From the NCBI GenBank assembly GCA_030544235.1, contig CM060464.1, positions 29,634,152 through 29,698,151 on the forward strand: 64,000 bases of DNA, in the 5' to 3' direction. The translations under genes and the position numbers were made by a program. This document shows positions 32,542-44,049 of this stretch, one piece after another. Below the pieces are notes generated by a model that searched no databases, was not told where the DNA came from, and saw nothing but the letters and a program-made list of their open reading frames with translations. The DNA is from Lepturacanthus savala. Its lineage: Eukaryota > Chordata > Actinopteri > Scombriformes > Trichiuridae. Each line of letters opens with the position of its first letter. Position 1 is the stretch's first letter.

Positions 32542-33886
32542 CGTGCTCTTTATATTGAATGACTGCCCCCTGGTGATTTATCTTTCCTGTCTCTGGAAAG
32601 AGGGACAGAGTGAGAGCTCTTCATGTTCAGCCTCTCGTTGAATGTACATGACAACAGACTCCTCCTCCTCTTTAACCCTTTGTTGCTTGTGCGTTGCACT
32701 GCATGGAAGTGAAACTAATTTAAATAGCAGCTAGTGGATCATGACTCAACATGTGTATTCACCAAATACATCAAAATGTAAAAAGATAATAATAACAATA
32801 ATAATAAACCTTGTATCATCCATTTATTCCCTTATAACCCAGATGCATGAGCCCTAAAATTATTTGTCAACTAATTTGCAGAAGATATAATAAACCTTTT
32901 GTAGTCATCATATTTAGACTTAGAATGTGTCTTTCGGGCTTTATTGCCTGTTTTCTTCTGTTACAGCCGTACCTGAAACATGCAGCCAGACACACATGTG
33001 AGTAAAGTGATATTGACCAAAACCTGGAAAGATTTAAATTGGGTTATTGAAGGACAACTTCCTATATGAAGGTTAAAAAAGAAACATTAGTCAGGCCTAT
33101 ATATGAATACTGAAAGAGGTTTTTGTCATTTGTCAATTGGTGCAAAAATGCTTATATGAGGTTTTATCAATCTGAGTTAGTCATATCAAGTGGATCTCTG
33201 CCACATTCAGTGTTTTATCATAAAATTCCCTCTTTGTGTTTCCTCAGACAGTGTTTCCCCATTGAGCTGTGGTGGAGGTATAGTATAGTGACAAACAGAG
33301 GAAAAATAGGGGAACTGTGACACTAACGATACCTACTAGATTTAACTCATTTGGACAAATTGTTTACTCTGGGATCTTCTTAAGACCAGTATGAACAGGA
33401 GGAATGATTATAGCAAGAAAAACATGTTTCACTGTTCATTAGAAAAGAAAAGACCTCATCCATTTCAAATGTGTTATGTTAAGGTGGAAGGACATAGCTG
33501 AAGTACTGTATGAAGCTGTTGCTGCAATGTGGGGTTGAAGCATAAAAAATATGAATGTCAGAGACTAAAAAGGTCAGCAGATTGTGGTTGTGCTAAAAAC
33601 AGAGATCTGGGCAATAGTGATCACTGTTTGTTTCATTATTTCCAGTTGGCGTGCAGTAGTGCTGTATTTCATGACAATATCAACCACAGCTCAGAGTCCC
33701 ACCCACGTCCTTCCTGCAATCATAACCACACCAAAACTTCACCAATCCCAGGCATTCGCACCCTTATAACCATGGCAATTTTCAGTTTTAACATGTGACC
33801 TTTCAGAGATTTGATTGTTTATAGGAGATTCCAACAATTAAAGTCTTAATAAAGTAGGATGATGGCAAGTATATGCTAATCTATGA

Positions 33887-33917
33887 GCTAATCTATGTGC
33901 TAAACACATAGATTAGC
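33887..33917. repeat. Short perfect hairpin
   Basis: GCTAATCTATGTG, loop CTAAA, CACATAGATTAGC: 13 perfect base pairs. A further copy of GCTAATCTATG lies immediately before it. Too short for a microRNA precursor. Confidence 0.6.
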
Positions 33918-34150
33918 TGAAAAAGACAGAATACTCACTAGTGTGATGTCACTGTACGCATCCTTTGTTACACTTAATGATTAAAACTAAAATAACTGAC
34001 AACCCAGTAATGCAATATATACTTCATTATTTAAATTATAATGGTTAGAATCCCAGTCAAGAATTCTTGACCATGCATGTCAAAAGTGGTTGACAAAATA
34101 GTCTCAATCTCAACATATATAAATATATATATAATTATTAGAGTGATTGA

Positions 34151-34344
34151 TGTACACTACTCACAATAAATTATGGATATAGTTATTTACATAAGTGCTT
34201 TTACTATTTAGTCCAAATTTTATTGAAATAATAAAAGTTCCCTTTGATATTATTAATTATATATGAGATTATACATTAGTTTAATATTACCTCAAACATG
34301 TATAGTCTCTCACAATATCCCTAACTTATTGTGATTAGTGTATA
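34151..34344. mobile_element. Miniature Tc1/mariner-type element, family H copy 2
   Basis: It begins TACACTACTCACAATAAATT and ends with the inverse (complement TATACACTAATCACAATAAG). It shares inner blocks with the copies at 2829 and 57263. About 194 bp, no coding. Confidence 0.65.
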
Positions 34345-34493
34345 TATGCTGAGTCTATGCTGTTACTATTTATATATTATACTATATAAATACTATAATT
34401 ATATATTATACTATTTTTATAATAGTAAATCAAACTTGTTGAATTAATTTCTAGTATCCAAAGTGATGTAGATGAGAGGATCATTATTACCAA

Positions 34494-34496
<3 letters not shown>

Positions 34497-34534
<38 letters not shown>
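34497..34534. repeat. TA microsatellite
   Basis: About 18 TA units in a generally AT-rich stretch upstream of the CpG island. Confidence 0.9.
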
Positions 34535-34537
<3 letters not shown>

Positions 34538-34780
34538 CTAATAATATGTATATTAAGTTAAATACGGATATACATGTTTTGCCCATAGAATTAACTGTAA
34601 TAACTTGACCCTGACTTTTCTTTTTTACTATCTGTAATAATGTGAACACTTCTTTATTTATGTGTTTATATTTCCAAACAAGCTTCAGGTTTTCGTGATT
34701 TTTTTAAACACACATTAAAAACAAGAAAAATTGGTTATTTCACTATTTCACCCCCCTCTCCCCCCCCCCCGGCTGCGCTG

Positions 34781-34791
34781 TGCGCATGCGC
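34781..34791. promoter_or_regulatory. NRF1 consensus site
   Basis: TGCGCATGCGC is a perfect palindromic NRF1 core. Such sites usually lie close to transcription starts in CpG-island promoters, which fits the placement of the first exon just downstream. Confidence 0.6.
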
Positions 34792-34799
34792 GGCTCCAG

Positions 34800-34921
34800 G
34801 AATGGAGTGCTCTTTCGGCCTATTCCGCGACTGCTCGGTCTTTTTCGGTCTTTGTTTTACTGATAGTGGATTTAACTCAGATCCGACCCGATATCCAGCG
34901 GACGCTGCTGCTCCCGAACAG
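34800..34921 (+). other. pcgf3: Putative non-coding first exon (likely pcgf3), start uncertain
   Basis: The exon would end at ..CCCGAACAG with donor GTTAGT at 34922. The transcription start is guessed to lie between the NRF1 site and about 34830. No in-frame ATG leads into a recognisable protein, so it is treated as 5' UTR. In mammals PCGF3, a RING-finger subunit of the non-canonical PRC1.3 complex, has untranslated 5' exons and lies divergent to SLC49A3. Its coding sequence (a protein beginning MLTRKIKLW with a RING domain) was not found in the window. Confidence 0.45.
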
Positions 34922-35592
34922 GTTAGTTCGTCTCAGCGGACTTGTCCTCTCCTTGTCCCCGTCCTCGGCGGGTCTATCGCCGGTTTACCGTCCCGCTTCG
35001 CGCCCCCCTCCTCATTTTCGCTCACGTCTTTTTTCCGCTTGGCGTTCGGAGCATGCTATACGTGTTGTTTTATGTGTCGATGCGCTGGTGTATGGCGGCG
35101 CCGGGCCCTGCAGTTCTACGCCGGGGATGGGGGGTTTTAAGGGGGGAAAAGTGCATTGTAAAGGCAGGTTTGGAGCTAGCCGGGATGCTCGCGGTTGCCC
35201 GTTAACGGGGGAGCCGACGGCTATCCGCCTCTCCGCCTGTCTCGTCATGTTTAAACGCTGTTGTTCATCTGGAGCAAAAAAAACACCCAATTCTTCTTTC
35301 CCATTGAGCTGGAATGTTCTTGAAAAAATCTCGTGGTCGACCATTAGGCTAACCTCTTCCTCCTGCCGTCCAAAGTTCACTGTGTGTGTATGTGTGTGTG
35401 TAATACCTTCATCAACATGAGGTTTGGATTAAATCAAAGACAGAAAGTTGGTGCATTTTTTTGTCTTTCGCCCCTCAGCCAGGCTGCTGCTGCAGCAAGA
35501 AGAAGAAGAAGCAGCCCTGTGTGACATTGTGAGGGGGGAGGCATGCAGAGAGCAGCCAACAAGTCTGTGCACTTTGTTTTTTGTGTGTTGAA

Positions 35593-35906
35593 GGGGGGGG
35601 TGTAGCTGAAATATCACCTTCATAAAGCCAGTTTGATGGACCGATCAGGCTTTTTTACATTCAGGGGGCTCCTCAACTTTTTTCGCTCCAGAGGAGGCTG
35701 CAAGCCCAGCGAGCAGCATGGTGTGGCTGATATGCAGGTCACAGGATGCAGGATGTAGGTTAAAACTCAGCTCGATTTGGGTGTAAAGGGGAAATGCTAA
35801 GATGCTAAGGTTAATGTAAGCATGTGGGCTTGTCCACATGTTAAGGGCTACGATCGTCTCTTTAAGTCGTTTTCTTGATGCAAGGGAAGTCCTGTAAAGT
35901 GAAATT
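35593..35906 (+). repeat. Local duplication, copy 1
   Basis: It aligns end to end with 36182-36514: GGTGTAGCTGAAATATCACC, TCAACTTTTTTC.CTCC, GGAGGCTGCAA, GGATGTAGGTT, AAGGG.AAATG and AGTCCTGTAAAGTGAA occur in the same order. The two are clearly related but diverged. The offset is about 600 bp. No third copy is in the window. Confidence 0.75.
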
Positions 35907-36181
35907 ATCTTAAAATCTTAAAACCAGTGCAGAACTTGTTTGAAATGGTCAAATTGTAACCTGTCACTGAATTATCTAGTTCTGTTTTATCTGTTGATTG
36001 TTTGGTTTATCAGTTGTCAGATAATAGTGAAGAATGCATACCACAGTTGTCCAGATCAGTCGACATTCACCGTCTAATACCCCAAAGATGTTCTTTTTCA
36101 CACTAAAGCAGCAGTCTTCATAGTTAAGAAGCTGGAATTTGTGCAGTGTGTGTGTGTATGTGGGTGGGTGGTGGTGTGTGT

Positions 36182-36514
36182 GGGGGGGTGTAGCTGAAAT
36201 ATCACCTCCATGAAGTCAGTGATCATGTTTGAGTGACGGACGGAGCAGCTCGGCCAGATCAGGATTTAATATTCAGGGGTTCTTCAACTTTTTTCAGTCC
36301 GGGGAGGCTGCAACACAGCAAAGCCTGGTGTGAGTGATTAGTAGGTCAAGAGATGTAGGTTAGATTAAAACTGGACTAGATCTGGACATAAAGGGAAAGT
36401 TCTCTTTAGATATCAAGGTTACATATAGTTCGGATTCATCGTCATGTTGTTGAGGGCTAAATCTCTGTCTCATCAAGTTGTTTTATTGATCCAGGAGTCC
36501 TGTAAAGTGAATTT
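36182..36514 (+). repeat. Local duplication, copy 2
   Basis: Partner of 35593-35906. It contains an extra segment of about 25 bp (ACGGACGGAGCAGCTCGG) that copy 1 lacks. Both copies are preceded by G-rich runs and GT-rich tracts. Confidence 0.75.
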
Positions 36515-39500
36515 TGTGAAACAACTGGAGAATTTTTTTAAATACACATTACACTAGAACACATTTCCATTATTGTTTAACGACAGATTGTTTTCTCAAC
36601 GACTTGTTCAGTCTTTCATGACCTTGAATGTTTTATCAGACAAAGAGTATAAAAACCCAGACATTTTTTTCAGCCTGATTTCATAATTCATTTCGCTGAA
36701 TTGATTTATCCACTGTGTTTTTAACATTCTAGTGGAGCCACCTGCCTTATTACTACTTGTTCAAGGTACAAACACAATGATTTTCAATTGGAAACGGGTT
36801 GAAATATATTCTCCACGCTGGCTGGTTTTTATGAAACAAGGTTTTTAGGACTCGAATATATTAAAAAAAGGTGCAAATTCTCCAAATCTATCAGATACTG
36901 GACCAAAGAAATTATATGGAGGAATAAGAGGAATCTCCACACATCAGCTCCCTGTATAAATGTATTAAGACATCACCAAGTGTTATGTTTCAAGCTACAT
37001 GTAACTTAAGATATCAACTAAAAAAAAAAGAAAAAATCAGCCCAATTTATTTGAATTGAAACCTAGATGTTTATTGATCTGCAGATCAGAACAGTATTTA
37101 TCGCACAGTGTCTCATCTTGGTGTTGAATTCAAGTCGCCATCTGCATGTTGGCAGCTCCCAGTAGCAATGGACGTTACCTTGACCCCACATAACCTTCTG
37201 TAACAGGCTGATTAAGTTGAATTAAATGTTTCCGACTAATTAATTAATTAATGGTTGATTTTAAAAGTATATGGACTTTGTTTTGCTTTGTTAGTGTTGA
37301 ATGGTCTTTAAACCCTGTTAGCGGCTGCTATTCCGCTGCACTCAGCGTTTTAACAGCTGATAAGACATTGGTGAGTCTGGCTTTTCCTGGATGAGGTTTA
37401 TGAGGTTTAACCTGGTACCATGATCTAAACCTATGGAGCCACAACCAGAAGGCAGAAGATGCGGTTAAAAACATCGCCTGATGTGTAAATGTCGCTGTAA
37501 GGCGATCTCGCTAAACTCCAGCGGAAGGACCCGTCGGGCCTGCGTGACGGTTCCCGGCCAGCTGGATGTTACTTGGCCTTCACGTAGAGATCCCATACGA
37601 TACGACTGTTGCATAAGACTCGCACTCCTCAGGCGTCAACTTTCACCTCAGCTTTCTGCTTACTCTTTTAGGGAAGCCCCGAATTACCTGTGGCTTTTAT
37701 AGGCCGCTGACCTCTGACCCCAACAACACCTAATGAACTTTTCTGATGCTACAGCAAGATTTCTGCTTATTTTCTAGTTAATATTGAATGCAAATTATCA
37801 AAAAAGACATGCGCCTCTGCTCTGTTTAAACAACGTGAACAGTCCGGCTGCCACCGAACACACTCCAAAAACCTTTGACTCCGCTAAACAATCCAGCAAG
37901 GACCAAATCTGCTTGATAATTAAAAAATTCAATAAGCGACTTTAGCATTAGAAGAGGTCTTTATCTTTTTTTTCTGTACTGAGCATTTGTGGACAACACA
38001 TGAAGCTGCAGTACACATCCTCCGCTCTGTTCTCACGTTTTCTTCCTTGACACAGATTCTTTTGAAAATTTGATGAAGAACTGAAAAATTAATTCTTTAG
38101 AAGAAAGCTACACCTTCAATCAAACCAGACTACAGCAGTTTTTACACTATCAACATTCGGCCAGGTTGGTTTTGACCAGTATGATATTATATTGTTAGGT
38201 TTATAATAGATCATTCAGATTTTATTTCTATAGTTTCAGATATCTTGGGATGCAAATAGTGATTATTTTCAATATTGATTTATCTGTTGACTATTTTCTT
38301 GATAATTTGTTCTATAAAATATTGACCACTAATTCTAAAAGTCCATCTTACAATCCTCAAATCGCTCATATTTGTCCTTGACCAACATTCCACACCCTGG
38401 AAAAAAATCAGTTTACTGTCACACAGGAGTAAATGCAATTTAGCAGGTTTCTTAAGGCACATGTAGCCAATATTCCTGAAGACGGCTTCAAGCCAACTCA
38501 CATTTGTGGTTTCGATTTAGTGACGTGAAATATGCTGTTTTTAAAGTGACCAAAAAAAACAAACAACACTTTTTTCCATTCTTCTTCGTCTTAAATCAGC
38601 TGTAAAATACACTAAAACAATTCTCAACTAATTAGTTTCTTATCTTTTGGTGGCCTTGTTAGGTTTCCTTAACCATGAAAATATAGATTTTAATATTTTT
38701 GGTGTGGATCTCTGGGCCATTTTTTGTTAGTATATCCTTTAATATCAATTTAAAAAAATGAAACTCCCCAAAAGCTCAAATGATCAGGAGAAGAGCTGGC
38801 TGTCATTGTGTTGGCTGATTTTATTTTTTATTATTGTAATTACTGCTTTATAGTTTTATAACTGGGTCAAAACCAACCCTAACAACATAAAGGTCATGAT
38901 TTCAACCAGAGCTTTTTGTAATTTAGTGAAAATTGTTGTTTTGTTAAACCAGAGGATAAAACCTTAATGCAACAAACAAATTTACATGTTTATTTTATGT
39001 TTAAAACGGGGTCGACCAGCCCCGACCCTAAGAGGCAGGTTAAAGTATGTTCACCCAGATAAAACAGCAGTTTTCCTGGAAATCAATTCTTCTTCACTCC
39101 TCTAAAACTGAAGCCTACACAGCCAGTTTTTCTGTGAGGCCACTGACAATGACTGTCTTGTAATATAGTGTTGATAAAACATACTTTTACTGATAGTAAA
39201 ATATAGCTCTATGATTTTCATTCTCTATAAGTTGTTTTATGAAGGGTTTGACCTGAGCCAGGTTTTACAATGACTGATACACAAGTTCAGGTTTTGGAAT
39301 CAGTATTATTCTTATACATTTACACTTTAGGTTATGTGGCTTTAGTTTAGTGAACATTATGTTCACATGTTGCATTTTTGAATGAATAAACTAGTGTTTC
39401 CACAACCAAGTGAGCCTATGTTCATTCTTTCTCTCACAGTGAATCTTGTTTGTAGTGACACAGATGTTAATTCTACATGAAAATGATTTGAGATTGAGAC

Positions 39501-40850
39501 TTAAGGTACTGGAGAGAAGACTTCTGGATGACTGGATTTGTCGGTAGCTAGTGATCAGACCAGCAGTGGGTCTGCGGCTGTGTGTTTCCTCGGGCGTCGA
39601 GAACGTGAACATGAGTTGCAGCAAAAAAAATCGAGTCAGGTTCAACTTTACGGGACAAAACCTCCATTGTCTTTTTTTGTTTTTGTACCCTCTGCTTTGG
39701 GACCCTCACCCCCGACTCAGTGTGTCAACACAGCGGTCTCATTGAAATGAATGAGAGGCCTGTGGTGTGTTTTTTTCCCCCTTTAATATAATGCTGGTGT
39801 TGGATTGAATATAGAATAAGACATGTAACCAACTGTAATCAAAGACAATTGGGCAGAATCTGGAGGATCAGAGACAGCATTTTTGGTTTCTCCTGAAGGC
39901 ATTTAAATCATGGGACGCTTAAGCCAAGACTACATTCTCCAAGTAGGACACAGATTCTCAATAGAAGTAAATGCATTTCTTGAAGACTGTGAGAATTTCA
40001 TAAGATTCCCTGAGAATGAGCCAAGTAAAAACTCCTGACTGAATGAAGTACCGCTGGTTTTTATTTTCCTGAAACGGTTTCTTGACCCACCGGGACATTA
40101 AAAAGCCTCACGGGAGATAACGGTAACAAATCTGTGGACCTTTTTGGCAGCGAGATGAACAACTCTCCTCCTGGCCTTAAATGCTGCCTCAGAGAATTGT
40201 TCCAGGACAGGAGAATAACCACAGACCCATGCACACCGGCGGCAGCGACACACTCTCCAGATAAGATTCATGGTCTTTGCTTTGTGCTGTCGCTGATCAT
40301 AATCTGTTTTATGTCAACATCTTGAGTAACTGGTTGTCAACAGGTTGTATGAATTTAAATGGTCCGACTGTTGACACTGCAATACAGCGACTTGACAAGT
40401 GGCCGAGCCAGACTCGGGCGGAGGAGCAACAGGAAAACTAAGAAACGTGGAGTTTGTGTGTTTCTGCTGCTGTTTGATGTCCTGTCTGCTTTATTCTGGA
40501 TGCGTTTCTCATTCAGGGCGAAGCAAAACCCTGATGACAAGATCACACACTCATTAGTCTGTGTTAGGTTTAAAGTAATTTCATGATGCACTCTGAGCCA
40601 GTTTACGTAGCATGGTGGCAGGCTATTAAACAGGAGCGGGGCTGGTTTGATGAGGACGTCGTGCATTTAAGTGAATGATCACTGAAAGCTGCTCTGGAAG
40701 AGTTTCTCTTGTGATGCAACCTTCAACTGCTGCTGCTGCTTTTCTCAGTTTGTGACCTACTTAACAGTGAAATTTATATGCAACTATGTTAATATTGAGT
40801 GTATGAGCTGATTTATTGTGCTGGTTTTGGCTGGTAAAATAGCTCATCTT
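36515..40850. other. Intronic DNA without recognised gene
   Basis: Mostly AT-rich. Segments at 37440-37720 and 40060-40330 are GC-richer and of high complexity with no repeat signature, and might be conserved non-coding elements. Near 39005-39030 is a short inverted motif (GGGGTCGACCAGCCCCGACC). No coding exon was found. Confidence 0.35.
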
Positions 40851-40852
40851 AG

Positions 40853-41302
40853 GGCTACAATTATGTTTTATTTCTATTTTCCTTAGACATGGTAAAGAAT
40901 GTTTTTATTTAGAATGACCTAAATAATATATATTTTAGAAATATAAGGAAAAGCTGTAAACCTACTCTCAGGATAGTTATTGCTATGGAAGTTGTATACA
41001 CTAGGAATTTTCCATATTATTGCCATGTGGCAACAAATCTATTTTTAGCATATTAGAAAAATAAATTATACAAAAACTGAATTAAATTCAAGTTCAATTT
41101 TTTATTTGACATTTTTCAACCTTTAGTTGTAAAACATTAGAAAAATGGGACTGTCAAACAGGTTATCCTGGTCATGTGACCTGCTAAATTGCATGTCCTT
41201 CAAAAATAAAAGCCCCCTTTTCACACCCAACTGTAAAAACATAGATTTTATATCACAGCTTGTTGGAAAAAACAAAGTAATCACTACACGATACAGGGTT
41301 AA
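40853..41302 (+). mobile_element. TTAA-type palindromic element, family A copy 3
   Basis: Contains CCTTAGACATGGTAAA, ACACTAGGAATTTTCCATAT, TTGCCATGTGGCAAC, TCCTGGTCATGTGACCTG and CCCCCTTTTCACACCCAACT, and ends GGGTTAA at 41302. The left terminus is degraded. Confidence 0.62.
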
Positions 41303-41792
41303 CACTGAGTCTATGTTTTATTAGTCTATAAGATGAAAGGGGTGGAAGAAATGCTTGTTAGTTCCCATGAGGTCCAAAACCCAAAGAAATGCTGAAATAT
41401 AATAAAGAAATATTCAATCCTCACATCTGAGATGCAGGAACCAGAAAATGTTTGTCATTCTTTTTCTTTTGCTGTTTGTTTATGAATTTCTGAATTTTTA
41501 TTCATAAGAATTTGACAGTGTTTCTTCTGATAGATATAAATAAATTAGTAATAACTATTATCCAGAGTGCTGACACACAGAGTAACAAGCACAAAAAATG
41601 TGACCACCATCAATATGGAGGATCATTTCTGAGCATTACAGCACACGTTTGTCATTTTTGTCTCGAAACGATACACATGATTAAACAATCTATGAAAATG
41701 GTTTCTGTCAAGCAACTAATCGATTTATGGACTAATTGTTCCAGCTCTAATTGTGGCATTATTCTAGTTGTGGCTCGACATGTGTAAACGGG

Positions 41793-42119
41793 TCAATGAC
41801 AAATGATGTTTGGCAAGATGAGAAAGTCAGAAACATTTTAAAATAGAGTTTTAAGAAGCATTCATCAGGTCTCTCTAAATATACACTGTGGTTTCTTATT
41901 TAAAAGTCATTTATTTAGTACGAAAATTACGAATTTGTGAGATTTTTTTGACACTAAATGGTGAAACTGAAAAAGGATGATAAATTTAAAATATTTAATC
42001 CACCTCGACTATAAAACTTGATAGCATGTGTATTTAATTTTTTAAAACCTTTTTAAGAGAGTTAAGCTATCTGGTAGCAGGTTTTTAGGGTCACACCACA
42101 TGGAGGTTTTGTCACTAAT
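41793..42119 (-). mobile_element. Non-autonomous element, family C copy 4
   Basis: It is inverted relative to copies 1-3. It begins GGTCAATGACAAATGATG and ends GGTTTTGTCACTAATC. Both ends carry the GTGACAAA-type terminus, which defines the element at about 327 bp. Confidence 0.62.
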
Positions 42120-43775
42120 CTCAAACACTAAATGCTCTGAAAGTTAAAAACTCTGTGATCACTCCTGTAGCTAAAAGAGTCAAACACTCAAATTAGCAAG
42201 TCAGTGTTTTTACAAGACAAAAAAGGGGTTAAAGCCTAAAGAAGACTCTTATCTGTTAGTAGGAGCCAGAACAGGTTCTACCACCTTCACACACTCGTCA
42301 TATATTTGATGTATTCAACCCACAGCTTGTTCTACACCATCAGCTTTTAGTGCCAGGACGTTGGTGATTCAACTGCCAACTCTGCAAATCAGGAAATCAT
42401 CAAAAATCCGTTGCATCACTTCCTACGCCGTCTGCATTATTGTTCCTGAACTCTACATTTTTTTTTTAAGACATTAAATAATGGAACTGTATTGATTAGT
42501 CTTTTCCTCCATATTCTGAACTCTTTGCCTTCTTAGAGCAGATAAATCTTATGCTTTTTTAGATATTTTAACAATAATTGCCAGAGGCCATTGCAGCTTT
42601 CATTTAAATAATTCAAATCAACAAATAAATGTGGTATGGACAGAGAGGGAGAGAAGTGGAGGATGCCGGGGGTTGAATTTGACATGGAGGCTTTGTTAAG
42701 AGATGAGATCTCTCGTCGGTGCATCTCCGCCGTGTCTGTGCCAACCTGCAGTTTTCTCCTCCTGAAAGAAACAAACAGGCGATCTAACAGGTCAGCTCCC
42801 GTTTAGTGGTCTGTCAGCTGTTTGACGAGACGCGGTCAGGGGTGAGCGATGGCCTGCGTTTGCACTAACTTCTGGCGAGAATCCGTAATAGAGCGATGCA
42901 CAGGCGACAGCACTATTTAGCACCTCCGTCAGTTTAACGAGCCCAGAAAGCTTTTGTAAATGAACGTCAGTGAGGCCAAATGAGGAATTAATTACTTGCT
43001 TGCCTTGTTCCTGAGCCCAGCTCGTACAGTAAATGGGTAATAACTGTCATCTCTGGGTGTGTGTGTGTGACTCTCCGTCTTTGCCTGTGGCCTGCAGCCC
43101 ACGGTTTGTGGTTGAAACTGGAAAAGCGAGGCTGCTGCAGAGCCTGTTAACCAACAAACCCACGTAATGGCTCGTTGAATTTCCTCCACCGCAGACTGAC
43201 CGGTGCTTTTGAATATTTTATTTTTACTTTTGAGAAATGGAAACGGGACCCACTTTTACTATTCCTTTGCTCTTAAAATTGATATTTCATCTGACAGCTG
43301 CCAATAAAGTGATCGCCCCTTTGCTCTGTTGCCGTCCAAAGGTTCAAGGTTAAAATTCAACAATTTATTTGTTTGCAAATTAACAAGAACATTGTTTATA
43401 AGTGAATGATTTTAGGCCCCGATGGTGGGATTTCCTGAGGTCTGTGAATGCTAGCATGTGGAGAGGTTGTCCCCTGAAAGAAGAAAAGATGGCAGCACTC
43501 GTGAACTTCAAATTTTTTTTATTCATTCATTTTTTTATTGTTGAGGTAGAGGCAGCTGCCTTATATATAAATCCCTGCAGGAAACCCTTCAAGTTGAAAC
43601 TGAAGAATTTTAGCATTTTTTTTTTCTTAAAAATTACTCAAAAGTAATTGATTCATTAATTGACTAAACATAAATGTTCTAAAAGTCCTCAAATTGGAAC
43701 TTTTTTGGTATTTTCGCTATTTTCTGATATTTCCTAGACTAGACAAATGATTGAATTATACCAGTTAGAAAAAGA
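42120..43775. other. Intronic DNA without recognised gene
   Basis: The part from 42700 to 43330 is of high complexity, moderately GC-rich and free of recognisable repeats. The rest is AT-rich. No coding exon or RNA gene. Confidence 0.3.
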
Positions 43776-43896
43776 TTAACCCCTTAGACATGGTAAAAGA
43801 TGTAACTTAAAATTGGCCTACATAATATATTAAATTTATATATATATGTATATATATGTATATGTATGTATATATATGTATATATGTATATATGTA

Positions 43897-43961
<65 letters not shown>

Positions 43962-44048
43962 GCTGTGAGTCAATGGTACTCCATTAGGTTATATGTACTA
44001 GAAATTTTCCATATTTGCATATTGTTGCAAAATGTCAAAACCATCATT
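43776..44048 (+). mobile_element. TTAA-type element, family A copy 4, expanded by a TA microsatellite
   Basis: It begins TTAACCCCTTAGACATGGTA and, after a long TA tract, resumes with GTCAATGGTACTCCATTAGG and GAAATTTTCCATATTTGCAT. The TA run sits where other copies have the AATATATTTA-like segment, so the microsatellite arose inside the element. Confidence 0.58.
43837..43960. repeat. TA/TG microsatellite, about 120 bp
   Basis: Interrupted TATATG units pass into a pure TA run of about 50 bases, inside family A copy 4. Confidence 0.95.
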
Positions 44049-44049
44049 A

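Larger units (their letters stand above)
31208..34150. other. Divergent intergenic region between slc49a3 and the CpG-island gene
   Basis: The first 280 bases (to about 31490) are less AT-rich and should hold the slc49a3 promoter and 5' UTR. I see no clear TATA box. Beyond this the DNA is AT-rich with a CA microsatellite (32485-32541) and no coding exon or RNA gene. Confidence 0.45.
34751..35260 (+). promoter_or_regulatory. CpG-island promoter of a divergent gene (likely pcgf3)
   Basis: An abrupt rise in GC and CpG content in otherwise AT-rich DNA, after a C-rich run at 34745-34770. CpG occurs many times in 500 bases, against near absence around it. It has an NRF1-type site at 34781-34791 and a strong + strand splice donor at 34922. 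There is no TATA box, as in most CpG-island housekeeping promoters. The assignment to pcgf3 rests only on the head-to-head arrangement known in mammals. Several open frames across the island reflect GC content, not coding. Confidence 0.75.

Noticed and set aside
34731..35420. A 229-codon open frame and overlapping frames across the GC-rich region
   Set aside because: Stops are rare because of GC content. No domain is recognisable and frames are open on both strands. It is a CpG island with a non-coding exon.
37440..37720. Possible tRNA or small structured RNA in a GC-rich patch
   Set aside because: No A and B box pair or cloverleaf could be traced by eye.
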